64,000 bases of DNA from Ectobacillus ponti (GTDB lineage Bacteria > Bacillota > Bacilli > Bacillales > Bacillaceae_G): the NCBI RefSeq assembly GCF_024294785.1, contig NZ_JANCLT010000003.1, forward strand, positions 360,834-424,833. Direction: 5' to 3'. Shown piece after piece: positions 1 to 8,179 of the stretch (positions are counted from its first letter, which is position 1; the number at the start of each line of letters is the position of its first letter). The notes beneath the pieces are model-generated. The model was not told where the DNA came from and did not search any database. It worked only from the letters and a program-made list of their open reading frames with translations. Both the position numbers and the translations under genes were made by a program.

Positions 1-1
1 C

Positions 2-271
2 GCTGGGCACGGCCTGAGCATTGAGAAGGTACAGCGTGGCAAGGGATGTCCAACCTGCAATATGACCGGATATAAGGGGCGTATTGCCATTCAGGAGGTT
101 CTCCTGATTGACCGCGAGATGAGCCAGGCAATTGCCGACCGTGCGGATTTTGCGGCCATGCGCGAAATCGCGCTCCGCAATCAGACGATTTTCCTGCTTG
201 ATGATGGTCTTTTGAAGGTGAAGCAGGGCTATACGACAACAGAGGAAGTACTTGGTGTGGCAACAGAGTAG
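2..271 (+). CDS. pilB: Type IV pilus assembly ATPase PilB, C-terminal part
   Basis: Only the last 89 codons lie in the window; the start is upstream of base 1. The reading frame is open from base 2 and contains the zinc-finger half GCPTCNMTGYKGR, the CxxC segment that GspE/PilB secretion ATPases carry in their C-terminal domain, followed by the usual helical end. PilB is the cytoplasmic hexameric ATPase that drives pilin polymerisation. It ends 10 bases before pilT, so the two are almost certainly co-transcribed. A competence ATPase (ComGA) is the alternative, but the neighbours pilT, pilM, pilN and pilO argue for a true pilus system. Confidence 0.85.
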   Translation, partial: AGHGLSIEKVQRGKGCPTCNMTGYKGRIAIQEVLLIDREMSQAIADRADFAAMREIALRNQTIFLLDDGLLKVKQGYTTTEEVLGVATE

Positions 272-281
272 GAGGGATGGC

Positions 282-1307
282 ATGAAGGAGAAGCTGCATG
301 AGCTTTTGCGGACAGCCTGCAGCCTGCAGGCGTCAGATTTGCATCTAACAGAGGGGCTGTCCCCTGTGCTGCGTGTGTTCGGGGAGCTTCATCCGCTGCC
401 GGAGCCCGCTCTGGGAAGAGAAGAAATTCGCGCGATGGCAGAAGCCATTTTGTCGGAGCGGGAGCAGCACATCCTGAGGGAACGGGGCGAGGTGGATTTC
501 TCATTTGAGCTGCCCGGCACCTCGCGTTTTCGTTTCAATTTATACCGACAGCGCGGCAGCCTGTCTCTTGCTGTACGGGTCATTCCGGTTTCTGTGCCGG
601 CCTTTGATCAGCTGCTGCTGCCGCCGGTGCTGAAAGCCTTCGCTGCCAAGCCGCACGGGCTCGTGCTTGTGACGGGGCCGACCGGCAGCGGAAAATCGAC
701 AACACTTGCTGCCATGGTGCAGCACATCAATGAAACGATGCGCAAGCATATCATTACACTGGAGGATCCCATTGAATACGTATATGAGCACCGCCGCTCC
801 TTAATTCAGCAGCGGGAGGTCGGCAAGGATACGGGAAGCTTTGCAAGCGGCCTGCGGGCGGCGCTGCGGCAGGATCCGGATGTCATTTTAGTCGGAGAAA
901 TGCGTGATTTGGAAACCATCAGCACCGCGCTGACAGCCGCAGAGACAGGGCATCTCGTGCTGGCAACCCTGCACACCTCCAGTGCGGCGGCTACGGTGGA
1001 GCGAATTGTTGATGTATTCCCTGGCGACCAGCAGAACAAGGTGCGTGTGCAGCTGGCCAATATTTTGACGGCAGCGGTGGCGCAGCGTCTGTTTCCGCGG
1101 GCAGACGGCAGGGGGAGAATTGCCGCAACGGAAATTCTGTATAACAATACAGCAGCGTCCAGTCTCATCCGCAGCGGCAAGCTGGAGCAGCTGCCGAGCG
1201 TGATGATGGCCGGCCGCGACCAGGGGATGCATACGATGCAGATGTCGCTGCGCGAGCTGACGGCAAAGGGCATTGTGTCTGCATCTGCAGCGGCGCAGTA
1301 CGTATGA
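282..1307 (+). CDS. pilT: Twitching motility (pilus retraction) ATPase PilT
   Basis: This 341-residue protein is the usual length for PilT. It has the N-terminal PAS-like half, a Walker A loop GPTGSGKST at about residues 132-140, the Walker B stretch DPDVILVGEMRD and the His box LVLATLHTSSA. PilT depolymerises type IV pili and powers retraction; it is absent from Bacillus com-only systems. I place the start at ATG 282 because GGAGG sits 6-7 bases upstream; an in-frame ATG at 252 lies inside pilB and lacks a ribosome site. The gene is second in an operon running to pilO. Confidence 0.92.
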   Translation: MKEKLHELLRTACSLQASDLHLTEGLSPVLRVFGELHPLPEPALGREEIRAMAEAILSEREQHILRERGEVDFSFELPGTSRFRFNLYRQRGSLSLAVRVIPVSVPAFDQLLLPPVLKAFAAKPHGLVLVTGPTGSGKSTTLAAMVQHINETMRKHIITLEDPIEYVYEHRRSLIQQREVGKDTGSFASGLRAALRQDPDVILVGEMRDLETISTALTAAETGHLVLATLHTSSAAATVERIVDVFPGDQQNKVRVQLANILTAAVAQRLFPRADGRGRIAATEILYNNTAASSLIRSGKLEQLPSVMMAGRDQGMHTMQMSLRELTAKGIVSASAAAQYV

Positions 1308-1328
1308 TCGCGAAAGGAGGAAATTGAT

Positions 1329-2537
1329 ATGCCGCAATTTCAGTATACGGTCCGGACGAAGACAGGGAAAAAGGAAACGGCCAAAATTATTGCCGCTTCC
1401 AAGCGGGAAGCGTATGAGAAGCTGCGGGACCGGCAGCTGCGTGTGCTTGAGGTGACAGAGGCAGCGGAGACGTGGTGGAACAAGGAAATTGCCATTGGCA
1501 GCCCGCTGAAGCTGAAGGATTTCGTCGTATATCTGCGCCAATTCTCAGCGCTGCTGAAGGCCGGCATTACCGTTGTCGAGGCAACTCGCATTCTGGCAGC
1601 CCAGACAGAAAGCAAGGTGCTCAGGCGCACACTTGAGGGAATTGAGGATGATTTGCGCTCCGGCCATACCTTATCCGGTGCTTACAGCGCCCATAAGCGG
1701 TTGTTTTCGCGCATGTTCATCAGCATGGTGCGGGCCGGCGAAACGTCCGGCCAGCTGGATGAAGCGGTGGAGCGCATGGCGGATTATTATGAAAAGCAGA
1801 TGCGCATCCGGCAGAAGATTTCCTCGGCAATGGCGTATCCTGCGGCTGTGGGCATCATCGCGGTGGCGGTTGTCATCTTTCTGTTGACGCGTGTTGTGCC
1901 TACTTTTGTGGCCATGTTCAAGCAAAATAACACAGAGCTGCCGGCCATCACGAAATTTGTAATGTCGTCCAGTGATTGGATGGTTTCCTACTGGTGGATT
2001 TTTGTAATTTTACTATTATTTTTATATATAGTTCATCTGTTTGTAGTTCGCCATAAAGGTAGTAAGTACTATTGGGATTATGCTATACTGAACATGCCTC
2101 TGATCGGAGCGTTGTGGAGCAAAAGCATGATTGCCCAGCTCACAAGGACGCTGGGCTCGCTGATCGCCAGCTCTGTGCCGATTTTGCAGGCATTGGCCAT
2201 CGTGGAGGATACGGTGAATAATGAAGCGGCCGCACGCTCTTTGCAGCGTGCCAGGGAATCTCTGCAGAACGGCCTGCCGCTGTCGCAGCCACTGAAAGAG
2301 GACAAGCTGTTTCCGCCGCTTGTGTCCAACATGATCGCGGTCGGGGAAGAGACAGGCTCGCTTGATGCCATGCTCGCAAAGATTGCCGACTTTTATGAAG
2401 CAGAGGTGGACAGCGCGGCGGATACATTCAAGTCCTTGATTGAACCGGTGATGGTTGTGTTTTTGGCAGCCGTAGTCGGAACGATTGTCTTGGCTATCAT
2501 GGTTCCATTGTTTAAATTGTATAATTCTATAAATTGA
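1329..2537 (+). CDS. pilC: Type IV pilus inner-membrane platform protein PilC
   Basis: A 402-residue protein with two type II secretion F domains (about residues 65-190 and 270-392) and three hydrophobic segments near residues 170-190, 220-240 and 372-395, the PilC/GspF plan. The motif FISMVRAGETSGQLDEAVERM, repeated as a related SNMIAVGEETGSLDAML in the second half, is typical. PilC is the membrane platform on which PilB and PilT act. AAAGGAGG precedes ATG 1329 and the gene follows pilT by 21 bases. The N-terminus QFQYTVRTKTGKKET is also family-like. Confidence 0.92.
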   Translation: MPQFQYTVRTKTGKKETAKIIAASKREAYEKLRDRQLRVLEVTEAAETWWNKEIAIGSPLKLKDFVVYLRQFSALLKAGITVVEATRILAAQTESKVLRRTLEGIEDDLRSGHTLSGAYSAHKRLFSRMFISMVRAGETSGQLDEAVERMADYYEKQMRIRQKISSAMAYPAAVGIIAVAVVIFLLTRVVPTFVAMFKQNNTELPAITKFVMSSSDWMVSYWWIFVILLLFLYIVHLFVVRHKGSKYYWDYAILNMPLIGALWSKSMIAQLTRTLGSLIASSVPILQALAIVEDTVNNEAAARSLQRARESLQNGLPLSQPLKEDKLFPPLVSNMIAVGEETGSLDAMLAKIADFYEAEVDSAADTFKSLIEPVMVVFLAAVVGTIVLAIMVPLFKLYNSIN

Positions 2538-2561
2538 TTCAAAAGGGAGAGAACGTACAGC

Positions 2562-2984
2562 ATGAGAAAGCTTCTGAGAAACGAAAAGGGCTTGACTTTG
2601 ATTGAGTTGCTGGCTGTTATTGTGATTTTGGGCATCGTGGCGGCCATTGCGATTCCGGCCATTGCAAACGTGATTCAAAAGTCAAATGTGAATGCGGTGA
2701 AAGCCGATGCCATGCAGATTTTGAATGCGGCAAAAACATACGTGGCGGATAATGGCGTGCCGGCAAGCGGAACCATTTCCAACACTGACATGGGCGATTA
2801 TGTTTCTGATTCCAAAATTTCCACTTACACAGTAACAGTGGGTGCTGATGGCAAGACCTTTACTATCTCTGCATCCAACGTCACAGCGGGCAAGATTCAG
2901 CTGACCTTCAATAATGCCTCAATCCAAAACATTAGAGACGATGCGAACTATAAAACAACGCATACAATTTCAGCGGCCCAATAA
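2562..2984 (+). CDS. Type IV prepilin (major pilin-like)
   Basis: This 140-residue protein has a textbook type III signal sequence: a short basic leader ending in Gly10, then LTLIELLAVIVILGIVAAIA. Cleavage after Gly10 leaves Leu at +1 and the conserved Glu at +5 (residue 15). The rest is a small, polar, Thr/Asn-rich domain without cysteines, so the disulphide D-loop of Gram-negative pilins is absent. It is preceded by GGGAGAG and lies between pilC and the peptidase gene pilD. It is the only pilin visible here, so it is likely the major subunit, although further minor pilins could lie upstream. Confidence 0.88.
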   Translation: MRKLLRNEKGLTLIELLAVIVILGIVAAIAIPAIANVIQKSNVNAVKADAMQILNAAKTYVADNGVPASGTISNTDMGDYVSDSKISTYTVTVGADGKTFTISASNVTAGKIQLTFNNASIQNIRDDANYKTTHTISAAQ

Positions 2985-3089
2985 ATAACATCCGGTATAT
3001 TTTCACAGACTACAGGGTACGGGAGAGGACAGCAGTCCTTTTCAGTGCCCTTTTTTTATACATACAAAAGGGAGAAGGATGGAGAGAGC

Positions 3090-3842
3090 ATGCTGTTTGT
3101 CTACTTGTATATTTTTGTTGTCGGACTTGTGCTGGGCTCATTTTATAACGTGGTGGGCCTGCGTGTGCCGATTGGTCAATCCATTGTAAGGCCGCGCTCC
3201 GCCTGTCCGGCCTGCCGGCATACGCTGGCGGCCCGCGAGCTCGTTCCTGTGCTGTCGTATATGTGGCAAAAGGGGCGGTGCCGCTCGTGCCGCGCGCGCA
3301 TTTCGCCGCGGTATGCCGCAATGGAACTGCTCACAGGACTTCTGTTCATGGCCGCTTTTTGGAGATGGGGGCTGGCCGGGGAGGTATGGGTTGTCTGGAC
3401 AATGATCTCATTGCTGATCATTGTGACGATTTCAGACTTATCATATATGCTCATTCCGAACAAACTACTGATAAGCTTCTTTCCGATTTTTCTGCTGGAG
3501 CGGCTGCTTCTGCCGCTTCAACCATGGTGGGACAGCCTTGCCGGGGCAGCGGCCGCTTTTGCTTTGTTGTTTTGTATCGCATGGGCCAGCAAGGGAGGCA
3601 TGGGCGGCGGCGATATCAAATTGTTTGCTTTGCTGGGCTTTGTGCTTGGCGTCAAGCTTGTGCTGCTGTCCTTCCTGCTGGCGGCCTTCTTTGGAACCAT
3701 TGCCGGGCTGGCCGGCATGATAGGCGGACGGGTGCAACGGGGCAAGCCGATACCATTTGCCCCGTCCATCGCGGCCGGCACGCTGGCTGCTTATTTCTTC
3801 GGTCCGGACCTCATCGCAATCTATTTATCACTTTTGGAGTAA
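3090..3842 (+). CDS. pilD: Prepilin peptidase / N-methyltransferase PilD
   Basis: A 250-residue polytopic membrane protein that cleaves and N-methylates prepilins. The N-terminal domain has the paired CxxC zinc motifs (Cys39, Cys42, Cys64, Cys67). The aspartyl protease part has its two catalytic aspartates in the contexts SDLSYMLIPN and GGGDIKL. I chose ATG 3090, which follows GGAGAG; an in-frame ATG at 3045 would add 15 charged residues in front of the first membrane segment. The adjacent upstream pilin is the obvious substrate. Confidence 0.92.
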   Translation: MLFVYLYIFVVGLVLGSFYNVVGLRVPIGQSIVRPRSACPACRHTLAARELVPVLSYMWQKGRCRSCRARISPRYAAMELLTGLLFMAAFWRWGLAGEVWVVWTMISLLIIVTISDLSYMLIPNKLLISFFPIFLLERLLLPLQPWWDSLAGAAAAFALLFCIAWASKGGMGGGDIKLFALLGFVLGVKLVLLSFLLAAFFGTIAGLAGMIGGRVQRGKPIPFAPSIAAGTLAAYFFGPDLIAIYLSLLE

Positions 3843-3858
3843 GCAGAGAGGACTTGTT

Positions 3859-4818
3859 ATGATGGCACTTCGGTTTGCATCAAGAAAAACGGCATATATG
3901 GAGTTTCGGGATTATGTCATTCGCTATGTGGCGCCTAAGCGCCTTTCTGCTCCTGTCATGGCAGGAGAGGTCTACCTGCCTCCGGGCATTGTGAGAAACG
4001 GAGTCATCCAGGACAAACGGGCCTTTGAAACCATTTTACGAAGCAGCGCGGAGCATTGGGGCATCCGGCACCATAAGGTGAAGTTTCTTGTGCCGGATAC
4101 CTACGTGGCGGTGCGGCGACAGCTGATTCCCAATGATATCACGGATGAAGAGATGCGCGGATACATCTATTTGGAGCTTGGCCGAAGCATTCATCTTCCA
4201 TTTGATAATCCGACCTTCGACTTTACGTTGACCGGGGAGAAGGAGGGCAAGCGCGAGCTCATTATTTTTGCAGCCCCGGAGGAAGCTGTTCAGTCCTTTG
4301 CGAATGCACTGGAGCGTGCCAAGCTTCATCCAGCCGGGGCGGACATCGCAGCGCTTGCGCTGTACCAGCTGCATGAGGACATGGGGCAGGCAGTTAAAAA
4401 GCAGGAGCTGCTGCTGCTGAAGCTGGATGTATTTCATGCCACCGTCACCATTTTTCATGAAGGATATCCTGTATTTATGCAGCACGAGACGCTGCTGGCA
4501 GAGAACATGGCAGAAGTGACAGCAGAGGGAATTGTCATTTTGGATGAAGGGGCGGTGATGCGGGCAATGGACGAAGTGCTCGAGGAGCTTGACCGGATCC
4601 TGCATTTCTATCAGTACTCCTTCACGGCCGGAAACGGAACCATCACCAGCCTGCTGGTCACAGGTGACCATCCGATGCTGCCGCATATCGCGGCGTCCAT
4701 ACAGGGGCGCTTCACTCTTCAGGTGCAGCAGATGCAATATCCCGTCCAGGACTTGGGCGGGGAGGCGCTGGCGGTCAAATATTATCCGGCGCTTGGGCTT
4801 GCTTATGGAGGAGGGTGA
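3859..4818 (+). CDS. pilM: PilM-like actin-fold pilus assembly protein
   Basis: A 319-residue cytoplasmic protein whose position between pilD and pilN, together with its actin-like fold features (a DIAALALYQL segment and glycine turns near the C-terminus), matches PilM. PilM binds the short cytoplasmic tail of PilN and couples the ATPases to the membrane complex. The start is the first of two ATGs at 3859/3862 after GAGAGG; the frame remains open upstream into pilD, so a longer form cannot be strictly excluded. It is divergent from proteobacterial PilM, and the call leans on gene order. Confidence 0.78.
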   Translation: MMALRFASRKTAYMEFRDYVIRYVAPKRLSAPVMAGEVYLPPGIVRNGVIQDKRAFETILRSSAEHWGIRHHKVKFLVPDTYVAVRRQLIPNDITDEEMRGYIYLELGRSIHLPFDNPTFDFTLTGEKEGKRELIIFAAPEEAVQSFANALERAKLHPAGADIAALALYQLHEDMGQAVKKQELLLLKLDVFHATVTIFHEGYPVFMQHETLLAENMAEVTAEGIVILDEGAVMRAMDEVLEELDRILHFYQYSFTAGNGTITSLLVTGDHPMLPHIAASIQGRFTLQVQQMQYPVQDLGGEALAVKYYPALGLAYGGG

Positions 4819-4821
4819 TCC

Positions 4822-5403
4822 ATGGCGATACGCATCAATTTACTGCCAAAGCGGGAGCGGCGCTTTTCCTCTTGGACCACCGTTTTGCTTCTGGTGCTTC
4901 TTCCGTTTGTCGCTGCTGCGGTCTGGGGATATTGGCAATGGCATGTGCTGCAGCAGGAGACAGAAGAGCTGCAGAAGCAGGTGCTGGCCGCCAAGGTTGC
5001 GGCAGAGCAGCAGAGCGCGGCAAATCAGGCAGCTTCATCCGTTGATGCGCAGCTGAGGCAGGCTGTGCAGACAGTGGGAGATGCGAGAGTGAAAACTGTG
5101 CCGATGTTAAAGAAGCTGACGAGCTTCCTGCCGGAACGCGGCGTGTTTCAAAGCTTCAGTTATCAGGAGCCGGGGACGTTCATCATAGAAGTCCGCTTTG
5201 ATGAGAAACGGGATGCCGCGTACTTTTACAGCCGGCTGGCGGAGCAGGAGTGGATTCAGAGCTTGAATCTGTCCTCTCTGCGCGCGGTGGACGTACAAGC
5301 GGCAGCTGCAGCGCTGGCGGGCCTTCCCCGCTATGTCGCCCACTACGAAGCAACGATTGATATGGCAAAGGCGAAGCTGCTGGAACAGGAGGAGGGTGCA
5401 TGA
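4822..5403 (+). CDS. pilN: PilN-like bitopic pilus assembly protein
   Basis: A 193-residue protein starting MAIRINLLPKRERR, the conserved PilN cytoplasmic tail (consensus around INLLP) that docks into PilM. One membrane helix spans about residues 14-38, followed by a Gln/Ala-rich coiled coil and a small ferredoxin-like domain. The gene starts three bases after the pilM stop with GGAGGAGGG ahead of it, and its stop overlaps the pilO start (ATGA at 5400). PilN and PilO form the alignment complex in the membrane; no PilP or PilQ is expected in a cell without an outer membrane. Confidence 0.85.
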   Translation: MAIRINLLPKRERRFSSWTTVLLLVLLPFVAAAVWGYWQWHVLQQETEELQKQVLAAKVAAEQQSAANQAASSVDAQLRQAVQTVGDARVKTVPMLKKLTSFLPERGVFQSFSYQEPGTFIIEVRFDEKRDAAYFYSRLAEQEWIQSLNLSSLRAVDVQAAAAALAGLPRYVAHYEATIDMAKAKLLEQEEGA

Positions 5404-6071
5404 GCGTTCAGTTTTCCAGATGGCAGCAGCTCCTGCTGCTGCTTGTGTTCCTCATAGCCGCATTGGCTGTGCTGTACCTGCAGTTTGGCATATTTGAGCC
5501 GATGCGCCAGCAGCAGGCGGAGCTGCGGCAGGAGCTGAAAATCTATCAGGCATCTGCCGCGCGCAAGAAAAACAGCGCGGATGCTCCGGCAGCGCCGGCG
5601 GAGAGAAGCATGCTGCTCCGGCAAATACCGGCACATCCGCTGCCTGAACAGTATGTGCTGGACTTGGCGGCGGCAGAGGCTGCTTCCGGGGTGACCATCC
5701 TGTCAGCAGCCCTGCAAAATGCAGGCGGCACGGCTTCTCCCCAGCAGAGCACAAAAGCCGCTGCCGCGCCTGCGGTTGTTCCGCTTACCTGGGCCATTGA
5801 CGTGCGCTATGATGTATATGAGCAGCTGCAGGCGTTTCTTACGGGCATTGAAGGCCTGATGCGCATGTCGGCCATTCATGGCATCACGTTTCAAGGCAGA
5901 GAGGAAATTCTGGCCGCCGGTGTAAAGCGCCCGCCTTATACCTGCAGTGTGGTTGTGTCCGCTTATTATGTATCCAACCTTCCGAATGCGGACGAACTGT
6001 CCACAGGCATTGACCGTCCTCCTTTGTGCAAAAATCGGACAAACCCGCTAAAGCCGCAGCTGTGCCAGTAG
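5400..6071 (+). CDS. pilO: PilO-like bitopic pilus assembly protein
   Basis: A 223-residue protein with a single N-terminal membrane helix (about residues 10-30), a Gln-rich coiled coil (about 37-60) and a C-terminal domain of the PilO type. It overlaps pilN by four bases (ATGA), indicating translational coupling, and is last in the operon: a hairpin covers its stop codon and the next gene is convergent. Similarity is weak at sequence level; the membrane layout and position after pilN carry the call. Confidence 0.75.
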   Translation: MSVQFSRWQQLLLLLVFLIAALAVLYLQFGIFEPMRQQQAELRQELKIYQASAARKKNSADAPAAPAERSMLLRQIPAHPLPEQYVLDLAAAEAASGVTILSAALQNAGGTASPQQSTKAAAAPAVVPLTWAIDVRYDVYEQLQAFLTGIEGLMRMSAIHGITFQGREEILAAGVKRPPYTCSVVVSAYYVSNLPNADELSTGIDRPPLCKNRTNPLKPQLCQ

Positions 6072-6100
6072 CAGCGGCTTTAGCAGGCTATTTTGCCTGC
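6047..6100. terminator. Hairpins between convergent pilO and FNT gene
   Basis: GCTAAAGCCGC (6047-6057) pairs with GCGGCTTTAGC (6074-6084), and GCAGGC...GCCTGC (6083-6100) forms a second stem. There is no long T-run, so termination strength is uncertain. They lie across the two convergent stop codons. Confidence 0.5.
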
Positions 6101-6912
6101 GGCGCCAGCAGCATTTTCTCCTCCTTTGTCTGCTTGCAAAGCGGCAGGCTCAGGTATTGATAGACCATGCCGACAAACAGGGAACCGCCCGCAATATTCC
6201 CAAGTGTGACAGGTACAAGGTTATGCAGCGCGCCGGCAAGAGACACTGTGTCTGGATGCGGGTGCAGCAGGGCAATAGAGAACAGAGCCAGGTTGGCAAT
6301 GCTGTGCTCGTAGCCGGATAAGAAGAAGACAAAAACGAGCAGCAGCATCAGTGTGATTTTGGCCCCGTCTCCTTTTACCCGTGAAGGCAGGAAGCAGGCG
6401 AGGCAGACAAGCCAGTTGCAAAGCACTGCCTTGAAAAACAGGTGGAGAGTGGAGGCATTCATTTTCACTGCTGTCACTTCGTTCAGCAAATGATCCTTGC
6501 CAATATGCTCGAATATACCGGTGGCATAGAACAAGCAGGCAAAGAGAAGCGCCCCGATTGTGTTGCCTCCATAGCAGGCCGCCCAGTTTCGCAGAGTATC
6601 GGCAGGCGTGGCCGCCCGGCGCATCATTGCCACTGTAAAATACATCGTGTTCCCGGTAAACAATTCAGCATCGCCGTACATAATGAGAATAAGGGCTATT
6701 CCGAATAGAGCTGCCGCAACGACATAGGCTGCGGGAGAATGGGCGGCGCGGAAAAACTCTCCGGCCTTAAAGCATACAACAATGACAAATCCGATGTAGA
6801 GTCCCGCCAATGCCGCACGTATCATATACTGCAGCGGCGCCTTGTCCAGAATTTGTTTCTTTTTCAAGGCCAGCTGTACCACATATTGCATATCCTGTTC
6901 CATTTCATCCAC
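6088..6912 (-). CDS. Formate/nitrite transporter family channel
   Basis: A 274-residue six-helix membrane protein of the FNT (FocA/NirC) family. Diagnostic segments are AELFTGNTMYFT, NTIGALLF, CNWLVCLA and ISGYEHSIANLALF, containing the FNT signature NWLVCLA. It resembles the B. subtilis YwcJ type, thought to carry nitrite, more than proteobacterial FocA. FNT channels are pentamers that move formate, nitrite or hydrosulphide. A nitrite reductase set is present at 42.9 kb in this window, which makes nitrite a reasonable substrate, but the two loci are 36 kb apart. The gene stands alone and converges with pilO. Confidence 0.85.
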   Translation of the reverse strand: MDEMEQDMQYVVQLALKKKQILDKAPLQYMIRAALAGLYIGFVIVVCFKAGEFFRAAHSPAAYVVAAALFGIALILIMYGDAELFTGNTMYFTVAMMRRAATPADTLRNWAACYGGNTIGALLFACLFYATGIFEHIGKDHLLNEVTAVKMNASTLHLFFKAVLCNWLVCLACFLPSRVKGDGAKITLMLLLVFVFFLSGYEHSIANLALFSIALLHPHPDTVSLAGALHNLVPVTLGNIAGGSLFVGMVYQYLSLPLCKQTKEEKMLLAPQAK

Positions 6913-7093
6913 TTCCTTGTACCAGAATGTATACTACATTACGCCCGTTCCAGCTGTGCGGCAATAAATTTGTGAAAAATTTCACAAATTTATCAACAAA
7001 AGCGCTTTCGCAGCATCCATCAAATCCGAAAAAATATCCGGCAAACAGAATAAAATGCACGCTGGCCGCCCACAATCAAAAAAGCGCTGTGAT

Positions 7094-7873
7094 TCACAGC
7101 GCTTCGTTTTCTGTATGTTTCTTTTCCTTTGACAGGAACCAGCCGCCGGCTCCAATGCCGAGCAGAATAACCCAGAACATTCCCTTCCAGAGGCCGGAGT
7201 GGGCAAAATCATGGGAGATGATGTGCAGGCTTGGGTGGGCCATGGCATACACCGCCAGCTTGACACCGACCCAGCCGACAATCAGGAAGGCTGCGGTTTC
7301 CAAGCCCGGCTTGCGCTCCAGCAGGCTTACAAACTGGTTGGCTGCAAAACGCATAATGACGAGACCGATGATGCCGCCAAGCAGAATGATGGTGAACTGG
7401 CCGGCATCCAAGCCGCCTATGGTGCCCAAATTTGTTTCAGGCAAGGTTACAGCCAAAGCAACAGCTGCCAGAATGGAGTCAATGGCAAATGCGATGTCGG
7501 CAAGCTCGACCTTAATGACCGTCGTCCAGAAGCTGTCTTTTTTGATGTCTTTGTTCGTATGGGCATGATTGCCCTTGTTCCGGACATACTTTTTAAAAAT
7601 ATGGCTGGCCGCGATAAAGATCAGATACAATGCCCCAAGCGCCTGCACCTGCCAAACGTCCACAAGAAACGAAATGAGAAACAGGGAACCGAAGCGGAAG
7701 ATGAAGGCTCCGGCAAGACCATAGAACAGCGCTTTTTTCCGTTTTTCCTCCGGCAAATGCTTCACCATGATCGCGAGCACGAGCGCATTATCTGCCGCCA
7801 AAATTCCTTCAAGTGCAATTAAAATGAGAAGCACCCAGCCATATTCCAATAAAAGTGCTGCATCCATATTCAT
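7094..7873 (-). CDS. TerC/MeeY-family membrane protein under a Mn riboswitch
   Basis: A 259-residue polytopic protein of the TerC family, with the two acidic membrane motifs LEGILAADNALVLA (near residue 20) and VELADIAFAIDSILAA (near 125). Close relatives in B. subtilis (YkoY/MeeY, YceF/MeeF) export or load Mn2+ onto secreted enzymes, and ykoY is itself preceded by a yybP-ykoY riboswitch, as this gene is. I start at ATG 7873 after GAGAGGAGA; the frame runs further upstream through the riboswitch terminator and is not coding there. Likely role: manganese-linked export at the membrane, induced when Mn2+ is high. Confidence 0.85.
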   Translation of the reverse strand: MNMDAALLLEYGWVLLILIALEGILAADNALVLAIMVKHLPEEKRKKALFYGLAGAFIFRFGSLFLISFLVDVWQVQALGALYLIFIAASHIFKKYVRNKGNHAHTNKDIKKDSFWTTVIKVELADIAFAIDSILAAVALAVTLPETNLGTIGGLDAGQFTIILLGGIIGLVIMRFAANQFVSLLERKPGLETAAFLIVGWVGVKLAVYAMAHPSLHIISHDFAHSGLWKGMFWVILLGIGAGGWFLSKEKKHTENEAL

Positions 7874-7969
7874 TCTCCTCTCTGCTGTGCAGTATAGATT
7901 ACGAAGAATACTCTCCCCCCGCTTAGCTTTTCCGTGACGGAGCGGACTAACGGCGGAGGAAATTGGCAA

Positions 7970-8006
7970 CAAAAAAGACCTCTGCCGTTGGTGCGGCAAA
8001 GGTCTT
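7970..8006 (-). terminator. Intrinsic terminator of the yybP-ykoY leader
   Basis: On the minus strand AAGACCTTTGCCG pairs across a short loop with CGGCAGAGGTCTT and runs into a T-tract. Its 5' arm contains the conserved aptamer segment GACCTTTG, so aptamer folding and terminator folding are mutually exclusive, as expected of an ON switch. Confidence 0.85.
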
Positions 8007-8112
8007 GCTGAGCATATGGCATGCCAACAAAGCCGATGGAACATGTTCCATGGAATGACGACTTTGTTTCAGGATGGATCCTGACGCTACTCCCCTTTGG
8101 AGTTATTCATCT
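7990..8112 (-). ncRNA. yybP-ykoY (Mn2+-sensing) riboswitch aptamer
   Basis: Read on the minus strand the leader starts with AAAGGGGAGTAGCGTC and ends with GCAAGACCTTTGCC, the two conserved loop segments of the yybP-ykoY class. Between them lie variable stems, one closed by CCATGGAACATGTTCCATCG. The terminator at 7970-8006 follows and the TerC-family start is about 100 bases further on. In this class Mn2+ binding stabilises the aptamer and prevents termination; that this copy behaves the same way is inference. Confidence 0.9.
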
Positions 8113-8118
8113 ACCTTT

Positions 8119-8147
8119 AGTATATGAATGAGAAAAATGATTGTCAA
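8119..8147 (-). promoter_or_regulatory. SigA-type promoter for the riboswitch-TerC unit
   Basis: On the minus strand TTGACA (8147-8142) and TATACT (8124-8119) are separated by 17 bases. Transcription would start near 8112, exactly where the riboswitch begins. Confidence 0.8.
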
Positions 8148-8179
8148 ACAATTCGCAACACGCATCTGAATTTTTCCGA

